This document shows positions 1 to 9,007 of a stretch of DNA of 64,000 nt, piece by piece; the stretch's first letter is position 1; every line of letters begins with the position of its first letter. This DNA comes from Clostridia bacterium (lineage in GTDB: Bacteria > Bacillota > Clostridia > Oscillospirales > Acutalibacteraceae), in the NCBI GenBank assembly GCA_017618135.1, contig JAFZUV010000018.1:62001-126000 (forward strand), in the 5' to 3' direction. The translations under genes and the position numbers were made by a program. The notes below the pieces were generated by a model. It did no database searches, was not told where the DNA came from, and saw nothing but the letters and a program-made list of their open reading frames with translations.

Positions 1-408
1 ATGACAGTACTTGAAGCAGTAAGAAATTTAGGTGAGGCAATTCAGTCGGACGAGCGTTTTTTGCGTTATGCGAAAGCAAAACTCGATAATGATAAGGATA
101 GTGAACTGCAATCTCTTATAGGTCAATTCAACATTGTGCGGATGAATCTTGACGAGGTTATGACTAATGAAAACCGCGATGAGAAAAAAGTTCAGGAACT
201 GAATGAAGAACTGCGTAAGGTTTATACCGAGATAATGTCAAAGGGCAGTATGGTGGAATACAATGCCGCAAAGGTAGACCTCGATAGTTTGCTTAATGAT
301 GTAAACAGCGTTATTATGCAGTGCGTTGAAGGCGCTGATCCTAAAACAGCAAAGCCTGAGGTTCATTCGTGCTCAGGCTCCTGTGAGAGCTGCGGAGGCT
401 GCCACTGA
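1..408 (+). CDS. YlbF/YmcA-family protein with Cys-rich tail
   Basis: A 135-residue, mostly helical, highly charged protein of the Com_YlbF type. In Bacillus the YlbF-YmcA-YaaT complex acts in mRNA maturation and developmental control and carries Fe-S clusters. The C-terminus ends in a cysteine-rich segment (CSGSCESCGGCH, about residues 124-135) that could ligate a metal or Fe-S cluster. It sits 43 nt upstream of mutS on the same strand, an order common in Clostridia. The ATG is the first base of the window, so the ribosome binding site and a possible longer N-terminus cannot be seen. The family call is fairly secure; the function is inferred from family. Confidence 0.75.
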   Translation: MTVLEAVRNLGEAIQSDERFLRYAKAKLDNDKDSELQSLIGQFNIVRMNLDEVMTNENRDEKKVQELNEELRKVYTEIMSKGSMVEYNAAKVDLDSLLNDVNSVIMQCVEGADPKTAKPEVHSCSGSCESCGGCH

Positions 409-451
409 TTTATAAGTACTGACATTACCAGGCGGCAAAGGGGGAAACGGA

Positions 452-3049
452 ATGGCTAAGAACGAGTTATCGCCGATGATGCGCCAATATATGCAGATTA
501 AAGAGGAAAACGCCGATGCTATCCTGTTTTTCAGGCTTGGCGATTTTTATGAGATGTTTTTTGACGATGCTGTTACAGCATCAAAGGAACTGGATTTAAC
601 GCTTACGGGCAAGGATTGCGGACTCAGCGAACGCGCGCCTATGTGCGGCGTACCGTACCACAGCTGCGAGGGATATATTGCAAGACTTGTTGAGCGTGGG
701 TATAAAGTGGCGGTATGTGAGCAGACCGAGGACCCTTCGAAAGCCAAAGGTATTGTAAAACGGGATGTTGTAAGAATAATAACTCCGGGCACGGTTATCG
801 ACGGCGATATGCTTGACGAAGGCAGTAACAATTATCTTGCTTGCGTTTTTAGAAAAGATTCCGCAACAGGCGTCTGCTTTGCCGACGCTTCTACCGGTGA
901 TTGCAGACTTACGGAGATTTCGGGAAGTGATGCAACCGCTCGTGTTATAAGCGAAATTATGCGTTTTTCACCCAAAGAAATAATTTTAGACTCAAAAACA
1001 CATTCTTATCTGTCAGGCTTTTTACAGGAAAAATTCGAAGGTACCGTAACGGTCAGGGGCGATAGTTGTTTTTCGGATTTAAAAACACAAGAGACAGTTT
1101 GTGATAATTTTGGCGTTGTAAGTCCTCAGAATTTAGGCATTGAGGTCGGAGGAAGTATGCAATGCGCGCTCGGTGCCGCGATAGATTATATAAAAGAAAA
1201 CGGCAAGGGCGGAAGTGTCACTATAAAGGATATAGGTATTTATTCCGATAAGGAGTATATGCGCCTTGATATAACGGCAACAAGAAATCTTGAGCTTGTG
1301 TCTACTATGCGTTCATCCTCAAGGCGCGGTTCGCTTTTAGGCGTTCTTGATAAAACTAAAACCGCAATGGGCAAGCGTATGCTGAAAGGGGTTATACTCC
1401 AGCCGCTTATTTCAATAACCGAGATTACAAAAAGGCAAAACGCAATAGAGGAGCTTTTGTCTTTGGATATTATACGCGGGGAATTAAGAGAGTATATGTC
1501 CGATGTTCGGGATGTTGACCGTACAATGACCAGAGTGGTATATGCCACCGCCGGAGCAAAGGATTTAATAAGTATTGCGAATACGGCCCGAGTGTTTCCG
1601 CTTATTAAGTCGGCTCTTGCTTCCGTAAGCAGTAAACTGCTCGTTTCAATAAGAGATGACATAGACACGCTCGATGAAATTGTTTCTCTTGTCGACCGTG
1701 CAATAGATCCGGAAGCCCCGAATGTTCTGCGTGAGGGTAAACTGATTAAAGACGGTTATTGTGATGAGATAGATGAGCTTCGCAAGGATATGAAGGGCGG
1801 AAGCTCAAGAATAATTGAAATAGAAAATCGTGAACGCGAACGGACAGGCATTAAAACTCTTAGGGTACGCTATAACAAGGTGTTCGGATACTATATTGAG
1901 GTAACCAATTCATTTTTAGACCGTGTGCCGGAAGATTATATAAGACGGCAGACTTTAGTGGGTGCCGAGAGGTTTGTTACTGAAGAACTAAAGAATCTTG
2001 AGTCAAGATTGCTCAACGCCAAGGACCGGGATTATGCTCTCGAATATGAAATGTTTAATTATATAAGGCAACAGGTTGCGAAAGAGGACGCCGTAGTTCG
2101 GCGTACCGCGGCGGCAATCGCTCAGCTTGATGTTTTGTGTTCATTTGCACAGGTAGCGGCGGAAAACGACTATTGCAGACCGCGAGTGGATAATTCGGAT
2201 GTTATAAATATAGAGGAAGGACGGCATCCGGTAGTCGAAAAGCATCTTAAATCGCCTTTTGTTGCAAACAATGCATTTTTAAACTCCACTACTGATCGCA
2301 GCGCGATTATAACCGGGCCTAATATGGCTGGTAAATCTACATATATGCGGCAGGTGGCGCTTATAACTCTTATGGCGCAGATAGGTTCTTTTGTGCCCGC
2401 AAAGAGCGCGCGTATCGGCGTGGTAGACGCGATTTATACACGCGTCGGTGCTTCTGATGATTTATCGTCCGGTCAGTCGACCTTTATGGTTGAAATGACC
2501 GAGGTCGCAGACATACTGAAAAGCGCAACCAAAAACAGCCTTATCATATTTGATGAAATAGGCAGGGGGACATCCACATTTGACGGTATGTCCATAGCAA
2601 GGGCTGTGCTTGAGTATGTAAACGATAAAAAATCTCTTGGCGCGAAGTCGCTTTTTGCCACTCACTATCACGAGTTGACTGAAATGGAAAATGAGTTTGA
2701 AGGCATTAAAAATTACAATATAGCCGTTAAAAAACGGGGCGACGATATAATTTTCCTGCGCAGAATAGTTCCCGGCGGGGCCGATGAGAGCTACGGAATA
2801 GAGGTTGCAAAGCTTGGCGGAGTACCCGATGTTGTAATCAAGCGTGCAAAAGAAATACTTAAAAAGACGGTGGAAACCGGCGTTGTCACTTATAAAGTCG
2901 TAAGGGATGACAGTTCGCAGATGTCGCTTGAGAGTGCCTGCGCTACGGATATTCTCAGTGAATTGAAGTCGCTTGATGTGAATACGCTTACTCCCATAGA
3001 AGCTATGAGCACACTCTTTGATATGGTAGAAAAAGCAAAGTCAATATAA
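452..3049 (+). CDS. mutS: DNA mismatch repair protein MutS
   Basis: Full-length MutS (865 aa; family about 850-880). It recognises base mismatches and small loops and recruits MutL. The N-terminal mismatch-binding Phe-x-Glu is visible (DFYEMF, residues 31-36). The Walker A GPNMAGKST lies near residue 621, followed by the Walker B and signature region (IIFDEIGRGTSTFDG) and ATHYHEL. The C-terminal helix-turn-helix dimerisation region is present. The start follows a purine-rich stretch (gggggaaacgg). mutL follows after 26 nt, so the two are probably co-transcribed with miaA. Confidence 0.98.
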   Translation: MAKNELSPMMRQYMQIKEENADAILFFRLGDFYEMFFDDAVTASKELDLTLTGKDCGLSERAPMCGVPYHSCEGYIARLVERGYKVAVCEQTEDPSKAKGIVKRDVVRIITPGTVIDGDMLDEGSNNYLACVFRKDSATGVCFADASTGDCRLTEISGSDATARVISEIMRFSPKEIILDSKTHSYLSGFLQEKFEGTVTVRGDSCFSDLKTQETVCDNFGVVSPQNLGIEVGGSMQCALGAAIDYIKENGKGGSVTIKDIGIYSDKEYMRLDITATRNLELVSTMRSSSRRGSLLGVLDKTKTAMGKRMLKGVILQPLISITEITKRQNAIEELLSLDIIRGELREYMSDVRDVDRTMTRVVYATAGAKDLISIANTARVFPLIKSALASVSSKLLVSIRDDIDTLDEIVSLVDRAIDPEAPNVLREGKLIKDGYCDEIDELRKDMKGGSSRIIEIENRERERTGIKTLRVRYNKVFGYYIEVTNSFLDRVPEDYIRRQTLVGAERFVTEELKNLESRLLNAKDRDYALEYEMFNYIRQQVAKEDAVVRRTAAAIAQLDVLCSFAQVAAENDYCRPRVDNSDVINIEEGRHPVVEKHLKSPFVANNAFLNSTTDRSAIITGPNMAGKSTYMRQVALITLMAQIGSFVPAKSARIGVVDAIYTRVGASDDLSSGQSTFMVEMTEVADILKSATKNSLIIFDEIGRGTSTFDGMSIARAVLEYVNDKKSLGAKSLFATHYHELTEMENEFEGIKNYNIAVKKRGDDIIFLRRIVPGGADESYGIEVAKLGGVPDVVIKRAKEILKKTVETGVVTYKVVRDDSSQMSLESACATDILSELKSLDVNTLTPIEAMSTLFDMVEKAKSI

Positions 3050-3075
3050 TATAAAAATGCAAAAAGGAGGGTACC

Positions 3076-4953
3076 ATGCCGCGTATAAATGTTTTGTCTA
3101 AAGAAATTTCGGAACTGATTGCCGCAGGCGAGGTGGTTGAGCGTCCGGCTTCCGCCATAAAGGAAATGATTGAAAATTCGCTTGATGCAGGCGCGCAGCA
3201 TATAACGGTTGAAATTGAGCGCGGCGGTATTACCTTTATTCGTATTACAGATGATGGCTGCGGTATAATAAGAGACGATGTCAAAAAAGCTTTTTTGCGT
3301 CACGCAACAAGCAAGATAAAAACCCGAAACGACCTTGACGGTATTAAAACACTCGGCTTTCGCGGCGAGGCACTCGCGTCGGTAGCAGCTGTTGCTAAAG
3401 TTGAAATGTTTACTCATAGTGCTGAAGAGGAGTACGGCAGTCACTACATAATAGAGGGCGGCGGCGAAGTATTGCTTGAAGATTCGGGCTGTCCTTTGGG
3501 AACTACCGTAATAGTAAGGGATATTTTCTATAATACTCCTGCGCGAATGAAGTTTTTGAAGAAAGATTCAACGGAGGGAGCAACGGTATCCGCTGTTGTA
3601 CAGCGCGCGGCGTTATCCAATCCCGGCATCTCGTTTAAGTTTATTCGTGAAGGAAAACAAATTTTTTTAAGTCCCGCCGGCGGAGACTTAAAATCCGCCA
3701 TATACAGTGTGTTGGGGCGGGAGTTTTCGAAGAATCTGCTTGAAGTGAACTCGCAAGGTTCAATATCCGTTTCCGGCTTTTGCTCCGCACCTTTTGCGTG
3801 CCGGGCATCAAGGAACGGGCAGTACATATATTTGAATCGTCGCTTTGTTAAATCAACAACGGTTATGGCGGCGGCTGAACAAGCTTATAAGAACAGCGTT
3901 ATGACGGGTAAATTTCCGGCGTTTGTTCTGTTTGTGGATATGCCGTACGAAGCGGTTGATGTAAATGTTCATCCTGCTAAAACAGAGGTCAGATTTGCTG
4001 ATGAGAAGGCGGTGTTTTCGGCAGTTTACGCCGCAGTCAAAAGTGCCCTTATGCAGTCGGATAAACGACCGGAATTGTCACTTGATAAAAAAACAAATGA
4101 TGTTTTTTTCGACAGAATGGATACAAAAAGCTTTAAACAGCTTTCAGCCGATATTGACAGCGGTAAAGAAGGACAAATTTCATTAGCACAGGGCATTTCA
4201 AGACTTAAGGAGGACAATCTTCCCTTTTTCCTCACAAAGGAATTTGCAAAGCAGATAAGAACAGACGAAAATCGTTTCGAGCATAAATCCGGGTACGCAA
4301 AGAAAGAGTTTACTGAAAACGACGCTTTTAAAGTTCAAAAGAGTGAATCTGATGAGAACGCTCCCAAACCGGTAGAGGAAAATCCCATAACTGACGGTAT
4401 AATACTCATAGGCGAGGCGTTTAAAACCTATATAATTATTCAAAAGGGCGAGAGCATATTTATTCTCGATAAACACGCCTGCCACGAGCGAATAATTTTT
4501 AATCGCTTAAAGAGTGAGACCGGCATAGAGAGTCAGTCTTTGCTTTCGCCTGTCACAATACACCTTTCCGCCGAGCAGTATTCGGCAGTGACGGGAAACC
4601 TTGATGAGCTTTTAAGGTCGGGTATTGAGCTTGAAGATTTCGGAAACGAAACGGTAATAGTTCGCGCGGTACCGGCGGCATTGGCAAAAGAGGATATAGA
4701 GGATATTGTGGTAACTGCGGCACAACAGCTTATTTCCGGCGGTCATACAGTTTCCTTAATTGACGATATTTTGCATATGGTGGCATGCAAGGCCGCCACT
4801 AAGGCGGGTTATGTTTCCTCTGACGCCGAGCTTTTAAGTCTGGCAAAGCAAGTGTTTTCCGAAAAGGATGTACTATACTGTCCGCATGGCAGACCGGTGG
4901 CTTTCGAGCTTAAGCGTAGTGAGCTTGAAAAGCGGTTTGGTAGGATACAATGA
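3076..4953 (+). CDS. mutL: DNA mismatch repair protein MutL (endonuclease type)
   Basis: MutL of 625 aa with an N-terminal GHKL ATPase domain: EMIENSLDAGA, DDGCGI, and GFRGEALASV in the ATP lid. The C-terminal region carries the endonuclease signatures of methyl-independent MutL: a variant DKHACHERIIF in place of DQHAxxE, ACKAATKAG, and the terminal CPHGRP. It is therefore predicted to nick DNA itself, as in Bacillus, rather than rely on MutH. A strong ribosome binding site (aaaggaggg) precedes the ATG. The linker from about residue 335 to 440 is charged and poorly conserved, as is usual. Confidence 0.97.
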   Translation: MPRINVLSKEISELIAAGEVVERPASAIKEMIENSLDAGAQHITVEIERGGITFIRITDDGCGIIRDDVKKAFLRHATSKIKTRNDLDGIKTLGFRGEALASVAAVAKVEMFTHSAEEEYGSHYIIEGGGEVLLEDSGCPLGTTVIVRDIFYNTPARMKFLKKDSTEGATVSAVVQRAALSNPGISFKFIREGKQIFLSPAGGDLKSAIYSVLGREFSKNLLEVNSQGSISVSGFCSAPFACRASRNGQYIYLNRRFVKSTTVMAAAEQAYKNSVMTGKFPAFVLFVDMPYEAVDVNVHPAKTEVRFADEKAVFSAVYAAVKSALMQSDKRPELSLDKKTNDVFFDRMDTKSFKQLSADIDSGKEGQISLAQGISRLKEDNLPFFLTKEFAKQIRTDENRFEHKSGYAKKEFTENDAFKVQKSESDENAPKPVEENPITDGIILIGEAFKTYIIIQKGESIFILDKHACHERIIFNRLKSETGIESQSLLSPVTIHLSAEQYSAVTGNLDELLRSGIELEDFGNETVIVRAVPAALAKEDIEDIVVTAAQQLISGGHTVSLIDDILHMVACKAATKAGYVSSDAELLSLAKQVFSEKDVLYCPHGRPVAFELKRSELEKRFGRIQ

Positions 4954-5888
4954 AAAAGCCCGTAGTAGTATTTGTCGTAGGTCCTACAGCGTCAGGCAAA
5001 ACCGAACTTGCGGCAAAGCTTGCAAAACATTTTGATTCAGCGGTTATCTCGGCGGATTCAATGCAGATATATAAGTGTATGCATATAGCGTCAGCCGCGC
5101 CTGATGAGGAAGAGATGTATGGCGTACCGCATAAATTATTTGAATTTTTGCCTTATGGTGAAGCGTATACTGTGGCGGATTATGCCCAGGCGGCACGGTC
5201 GGAGGTAGACAAGCTTTTATCAGCGGGTAAAACTCCGGTAGTAGCCGGCGGTACGGGACTTTATATAAACGCGCTCGCAGACAATATATCATTTTTGCCT
5301 GCAAAGACCGATTGCGTGCTCAGAGAACGGCTTGAAGCCGAGTTTGATCGCTCAGGCGGTGAAACTATGCTTAAAAAATTGGCGGAAATTGATAAAGCCA
5401 CAGCCGATAAGTTGAGCGTTTCTGATCGTCGCAGGATAATAAGAGCCCTTGAAATATACTATACATCGGGATTTACAAAGAGTGAACAAGACGCGCGCTC
5501 AAAGGATAGTCCGCCGTATTTTTATCCTATCATTATCGGGCTTAACTACTTAAATCGAAAAACACTTTATGACAAAATAAATGTTCGCGTTGATAAAATG
5601 ATTGAAAAGGGACTTATAACAGAAGCGCGACAGGCATTTGAAAAGAATATAAAAACCGGCGCGGCGCAGGCAATAGGCCATAAGGAGTTTTTCGGGCATT
5701 TTCGCGGCGAACAATCGCAAGCCGAAGCGATAGACGCCCTAAAGCGGGCGACGCGCCGCTATGCCAAGCGTCAGCTTACTTGGTTTAACAGAGATATGCG
5801 GATAAACTGGATATACCGCGATGAAGCAGAAGATGCTTTTGCACAGGCGCTTAAAATAATAGAAACGGAGGAAAAAAGGAATGTGTGA
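4950..5888 (+). CDS. miaA: tRNA dimethylallyltransferase MiaA
   Basis: MiaA (312 aa) adds a dimethylallyl group to N6 of A37 in tRNAs that read UNN codons. Visible motifs are the P-loop GPTASGKTELA (residues 11-21), DSMQIYKCMHIASAAP, which covers the substrate-binding Asp-Ser, GGTGLYINALAD, and the C-terminal RATRRYAKRQLTWF tRNA-binding helix. The start overlaps the mutL stop by 4 nt (ATGA), indicating translational coupling. The mutS-mutL-miaA order is standard in Firmicutes. Confidence 0.97.
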   Translation: MKKPVVVFVVGPTASGKTELAAKLAKHFDSAVISADSMQIYKCMHIASAAPDEEEMYGVPHKLFEFLPYGEAYTVADYAQAARSEVDKLLSAGKTPVVAGGTGLYINALADNISFLPAKTDCVLRERLEAEFDRSGGETMLKKLAEIDKATADKLSVSDRRRIIRALEIYYTSGFTKSEQDARSKDSPPYFYPIIIGLNYLNRKTLYDKINVRVDKMIEKGLITEARQAFEKNIKTGAAQAIGHKEFFGHFRGEQSQAEAIDALKRATRRYAKRQLTWFNRDMRINWIYRDEAEDAFAQALKIIETEEKRNV

Positions 5889-7086
5889 GCACTTAGGGCT
5901 TAAAATATTTCTTGTTCTTTTGGTTATAGTCTTTGCGGCTCATCAGCTTTATTCCTCACTTTATAAACCGATCTCCACCGAAACCGCCGAGTACTTTGAG
6001 GTGGTGTCCGGCGTGACCTGCGAGGCGGTTATTATAAGGAATGAAAAATTGATAACCAACTCGGCGCCCGGAGCTCTCCATTATATTACCGCTGAGGGTA
6101 CCCGTGCGGCAAAAGGCGGAATAATTGCCGAAATTTATTCCGACCCTGCGGTTTCCGGCAAGATAAGTCGGATGCATATCGTTGAGAGTGAGCTTCAGAA
6201 TATCAGTCAGATTGAGGAATATAACAATGTTCAGGCCGCAGATATGGAACTTGTGAATAACAAGGTGGACGATGCATTAAACGCGCTTATACGAAAATCG
6301 TCTCCGGGAGATTTTTACGGTGCATCGGACCTTTGCGAACAACTTCTTATGAGTATTAACCGTCGTCAGGTTCTCACTAATGAGCTAACTGATTTTACTG
6401 AGCAGAAAGCTGCTCTCAATAAAGAGCTCAGTGAGCTTAAAGCCTCAATACCGGCGGCTACCGGAAGTGTTATTTCGGATTCTTCCGGATATTTTGTTTC
6501 CTCTACTGACGGGTTTGAGTCTGTTCTCGGTATTGATAATCTCGAAAAATACACTCCGGAATTTTTTAAAAAACTTACTTCTGAGAAGGTTCCTGAAAAT
6601 ACAATAGGTAAAATAGTGTCGGATTACGAGTGGTATATTGCCGCCCAGATGAGCGTGAATGAGAGCCTTAAATATAAAGTGAATGATGAGCTTACGATTA
6701 AAACCGCGGTCAAATCAGCACCGGATCTCAGAGTTAAAGTGAGCTGTATAAATGTATCGTCGGGTGACGATCGAGCCATTGTTGTATTCTCCTGTCAGCA
6801 GATGAATGGTGATCTTGCGACTATGCGGCGTGGTGGTATCACTATTGTGAACAAGATCTATAAGGGTCTCAGGCTTTCAAAAAGAGATTTGCGTGTGGTG
6901 GACGGTGTAACAGGCGTATATACTGTGTCGGGCTTGCGGCTTAAGTTTGTTCCGGTCAATGTGATTTACAGTACGGAAGATTTTGTAATATGTGAACAGA
7001 AATTCAGTGAGAGCAATGTGCTGCGCCTTTATGATGAAGTTGTAGTAAAGGGAAAGGGTCTTTATGATGGAAAAGTCGTCAGTTGA
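5881..7086 (+). CDS. HlyD-like membrane-anchored protein of the division cluster
   Basis: 401 aa with one N-terminal transmembrane helix (about residues 8-26) and the bulk predicted outside the membrane. Residues about 40-80 (EVVSGVTCEAVIIRNEKL) resemble the first lipoyl-like half of HlyD/AcrA adaptors. The central part is helical and coiled-coil-like (about 95-190), and the C-terminal half is beta-rich. Proteins of this kind recur between miaA and yggS/sepF in Clostridia and are usually labelled HlyD-family adaptor. No cognate ABC transporter lies nearby, so an efflux role is doubtful. The context suggests a cell-envelope or division role, which is inference. It overlaps miaA by 8 nt. Confidence 0.7.
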   Translation: MCEHLGLKIFLVLLVIVFAAHQLYSSLYKPISTETAEYFEVVSGVTCEAVIIRNEKLITNSAPGALHYITAEGTRAAKGGIIAEIYSDPAVSGKISRMHIVESELQNISQIEEYNNVQAADMELVNNKVDDALNALIRKSSPGDFYGASDLCEQLLMSINRRQVLTNELTDFTEQKAALNKELSELKASIPAATGSVISDSSGYFVSSTDGFESVLGIDNLEKYTPEFFKKLTSEKVPENTIGKIVSDYEWYIAAQMSVNESLKYKVNDELTIKTAVKSAPDLRVKVSCINVSSGDDRAIVVFSCQQMNGDLATMRRGGITIVNKIYKGLRLSKRDLRVVDGVTGVYTVSGLRLKFVPVNVIYSTEDFVICEQKFSESNVLRLYDEVVVKGKGLYDGKVVS

Positions 7087-7777
7087 TATTTTTGATGAGA
7101 ATTACAGCCGGGTTTTGGAAAGAATGACACATGCGGCGGAAAAGGCCGGCAAAACCGCGGATGATATAACCTTACTTGCCGCTACAAAGACGGTTAATGT
7201 AGATGTTATAAACCACGCTATTAAAAGCGGAATTGAGTTTATAGGCGAAAATCGGGTGCAGGAGTTTTTATCAAAGCTACCTGATTACTATCCGGTTCAT
7301 AAGCACTTTATTGGCCATTTACAGACTAATAAGGTAAAAGATATTGTAGGCAGAGTTGAGCTTATACATTCGGTTGATTCATATCATCTTGCAAAAGAGA
7401 TTTCAAAGCAGTCTGTTAAAAAAAATATTATCAGCGATATTCTCCTTGAGGTAAATGTCGGAGACGAGCAAAGTAAATACGGCTTTTCCATTTGTGATAT
7501 ATCAGATAATGTTGAAAAGATATGCTTGCTTGAAGGCGTTAAAGTTAGGGGTCTTATGGCTATACCGCCTATTTCAGATACGCCGTACGCAAATAAAAAA
7601 TATTTTGATATGCTGTACAAACTATTTATTGACATCAGGGGTCAAAAAACAGATAATAGTAGTGTGGATATTTTGTCGATGGGTATGTCGGATGATTATG
7701 AGACGGCAATCGAATGCGGAGCTACAATGATTCGTCTCGGCACGGCGCTTTTCGGCAAAAGAAATTATATTGTTTAA
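7064..7777 (+). CDS. PLP homeostasis protein, YggS family
   Basis: A 237-aa single-domain PLP-binding TIM barrel without known catalysis, which buffers pyridoxal phosphate in the cell. The PLP lysine lies in LLAATKTVNV (about residue 36). IGENRVQEF, FIGHLQTNKVK, HSVDS, and the terminal SMGMSDDYETAIECGATMIRLGTALFG phosphate-binding segment are all present. The start overlaps the preceding gene by 23 nt and has a ggaaaggg ribosome binding site. A second ATG lies one codon downstream. Placement directly before sepF is the classical Gram-positive ylmE-sepF arrangement. Confidence 0.95.
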   Translation: MMEKSSVDIFDENYSRVLERMTHAAEKAGKTADDITLLAATKTVNVDVINHAIKSGIEFIGENRVQEFLSKLPDYYPVHKHFIGHLQTNKVKDIVGRVELIHSVDSYHLAKEISKQSVKKNIISDILLEVNVGDEQSKYGFSICDISDNVEKICLLEGVKVRGLMAIPPISDTPYANKKYFDMLYKLFIDIRGQKTDNSSVDILSMGMSDDYETAIECGATMIRLGTALFGKRNYIV

Positions 7778-7807
7778 TATTTTCAAAATGCATAAGGAGT
7801 GTTTTAA

Positions 7808-8260
7808 ATGGGACTTTGGGACAGTATTAAAAACATTATGACAATTCCGGACGATGATGAAATTGAAAATGATATCATCGAAGAAGAAGCGGAACAGGCA
7901 AAACCCGTAAAAGAAAGAGAAGAAGCACCGGTAAGGCGCGAGCCGCGTATTATCAAGTCAAAGGCGGCGCCGGTAAACGGTCATCAGGTTCAGGTAGTAT
8001 TGGTAAAGCCGGACCGGTTTGACGATATGCCGTCGGTTGCCGATCATCTTAACGCGGGCAAAACGGTAGTTCTCAATTTGGAGGACGCCTCAAGCGATGT
8101 GGCGCGCAGAATGGTTGATTTCTTAAGCGGCGTGACATATGCAAACGGTGGCAATATGAAAAAAGTTGCGAAAAATACATTTCTTATCGCGGCTCATGGT
8201 GTCGGCGTTGCGGGCGAGGTATCGCTTGACGACTTTGACGAGAGCAAAATTTATTTCTGA
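7808..8260 (+). CDS. sepF: Cell division protein SepF
   Basis: 150 aa, the usual SepF length. There is an N-terminal amphipathic membrane-binding helix (MGLWDSIKNIM), an acidic and basic linker (about residues 15-60), and the conserved C-terminal domain from about residue 65 (VVLVKPDRFDDMPSVADHL..TVVLNLEDASSDVARRMVDFLSGVTYANGG). SepF polymerises into rings, binds the FtsZ C-terminus and tethers it to the membrane. A ribosome binding site (aaggag) precedes the ATG. ylmH and divIVA follow directly. Confidence 0.96.
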   Translation: MGLWDSIKNIMTIPDDDEIENDIIEEEAEQAKPVKEREEAPVRREPRIIKSKAAPVNGHQVQVVLVKPDRFDDMPSVADHLNAGKTVVLNLEDASSDVARRMVDFLSGVTYANGGNMKKVAKNTFLIAAHGVGVAGEVSLDDFDESKIYF

Positions 8261-8262
8261 TA

Positions 8263-8997
8263 ATGGAGCCTGATACTCTTAAAGCAAGGGTTGACGACTG
8301 TGTGTCGCTGTGCGGCAAAACCGACAGACCGAAATTTTTAGGCTTTTTAAATGAAAATGAAACTGCTTTAGCTGCTGTCTTTTTAAAAAACAGTTCCGCA
8401 AGGTATAAGTTTTTTGGCGGATATGATTTGGCTAATCGCAGATATCTCGGAGTTTTTCCCGAGTGGGATAAAGATATGCTTTTTCCGATAAAGTGTATAA
8501 CCTTTACCTACCCGTCGGCATATAGCCTCACTCACCGCGATTTCTTAGGTGCCGTTACGGCACTTGGAGTTGTGCGTGAGGCGGTAGGCGATATATTGAT
8601 TGGCGATGGCAGGGCTGTCATATTTGTAAGTGAAACGATAGCTGAGCACATAGTATCCCAAATATCAAAGGTAGGATCAGTCGGTGTAAAGCTTAATATC
8701 GGTATGCCCGATATATTACCGGAGATTTCTAAAAAAGTATTTTTAAGCGATACTATAGCTTCAAACCGCCTTGATTGCGTGATTTCGGCGTTTATGGGCA
8801 CTTCCAGAGGTAAAGCACTAAGCGTCATAAGCGAAGGCAGAGTCAGCGTCAATTCAATGCAGTGTCAAAAAATCACTATGTCTTTAAATTCAGGAGACAG
8901 TATTACCGTGCGCGGCAAGGGCAGATTTACGGTAGAGTCAATGGATGGGCGTTCCAAAAAAGGCAGGATTATTCTTAAATACAGTAAATATGCATAG
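8263..8997 (+). CDS. ylmH: YlmH-type S4-domain RNA-binding protein
   Basis: 244 aa. The N-terminal two-thirds is the YlmH-specific region, including the segment FLGAVTALGVVREAVGDILIG. A C-terminal S4 domain (about residues 172-235; SNRLDCVISAFMGTSRGKALSVISEGRVSVN) should bind structured RNA. Bacillus YlmH belongs to a ribosome-rescue-associated group. The start is 2 nt after the sepF stop, which implies translational coupling. It lies between sepF and divIVA, as in most Firmicutes. Confidence 0.93.
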   Translation: MEPDTLKARVDDCVSLCGKTDRPKFLGFLNENETALAAVFLKNSSARYKFFGGYDLANRRYLGVFPEWDKDMLFPIKCITFTYPSAYSLTHRDFLGAVTALGVVREAVGDILIGDGRAVIFVSETIAEHIVSQISKVGSVGVKLNIGMPDILPEISKKVFLSDTIASNRLDCVISAFMGTSRGKALSVISEGRVSVNSMQCQKITMSLNSGDSITVRGKGRFTVESMDGRSKKGRIILKYSKYA

Positions 8998-9007
8998 GAG
9001 GATAAAT

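Noticed and set aside
2890..3444. 184-codon minus-strand frame across the mutS-mutL junction
   Set aside because: Antisense to two clearly functional genes; no family resemblance.
8945..9007. Upstream in-frame extension of divIVA
   Set aside because: It lies inside ylmH and lacks a ribosome binding site; the ATG at 9008 has ggagg and the canonical DivIVA N-terminus.
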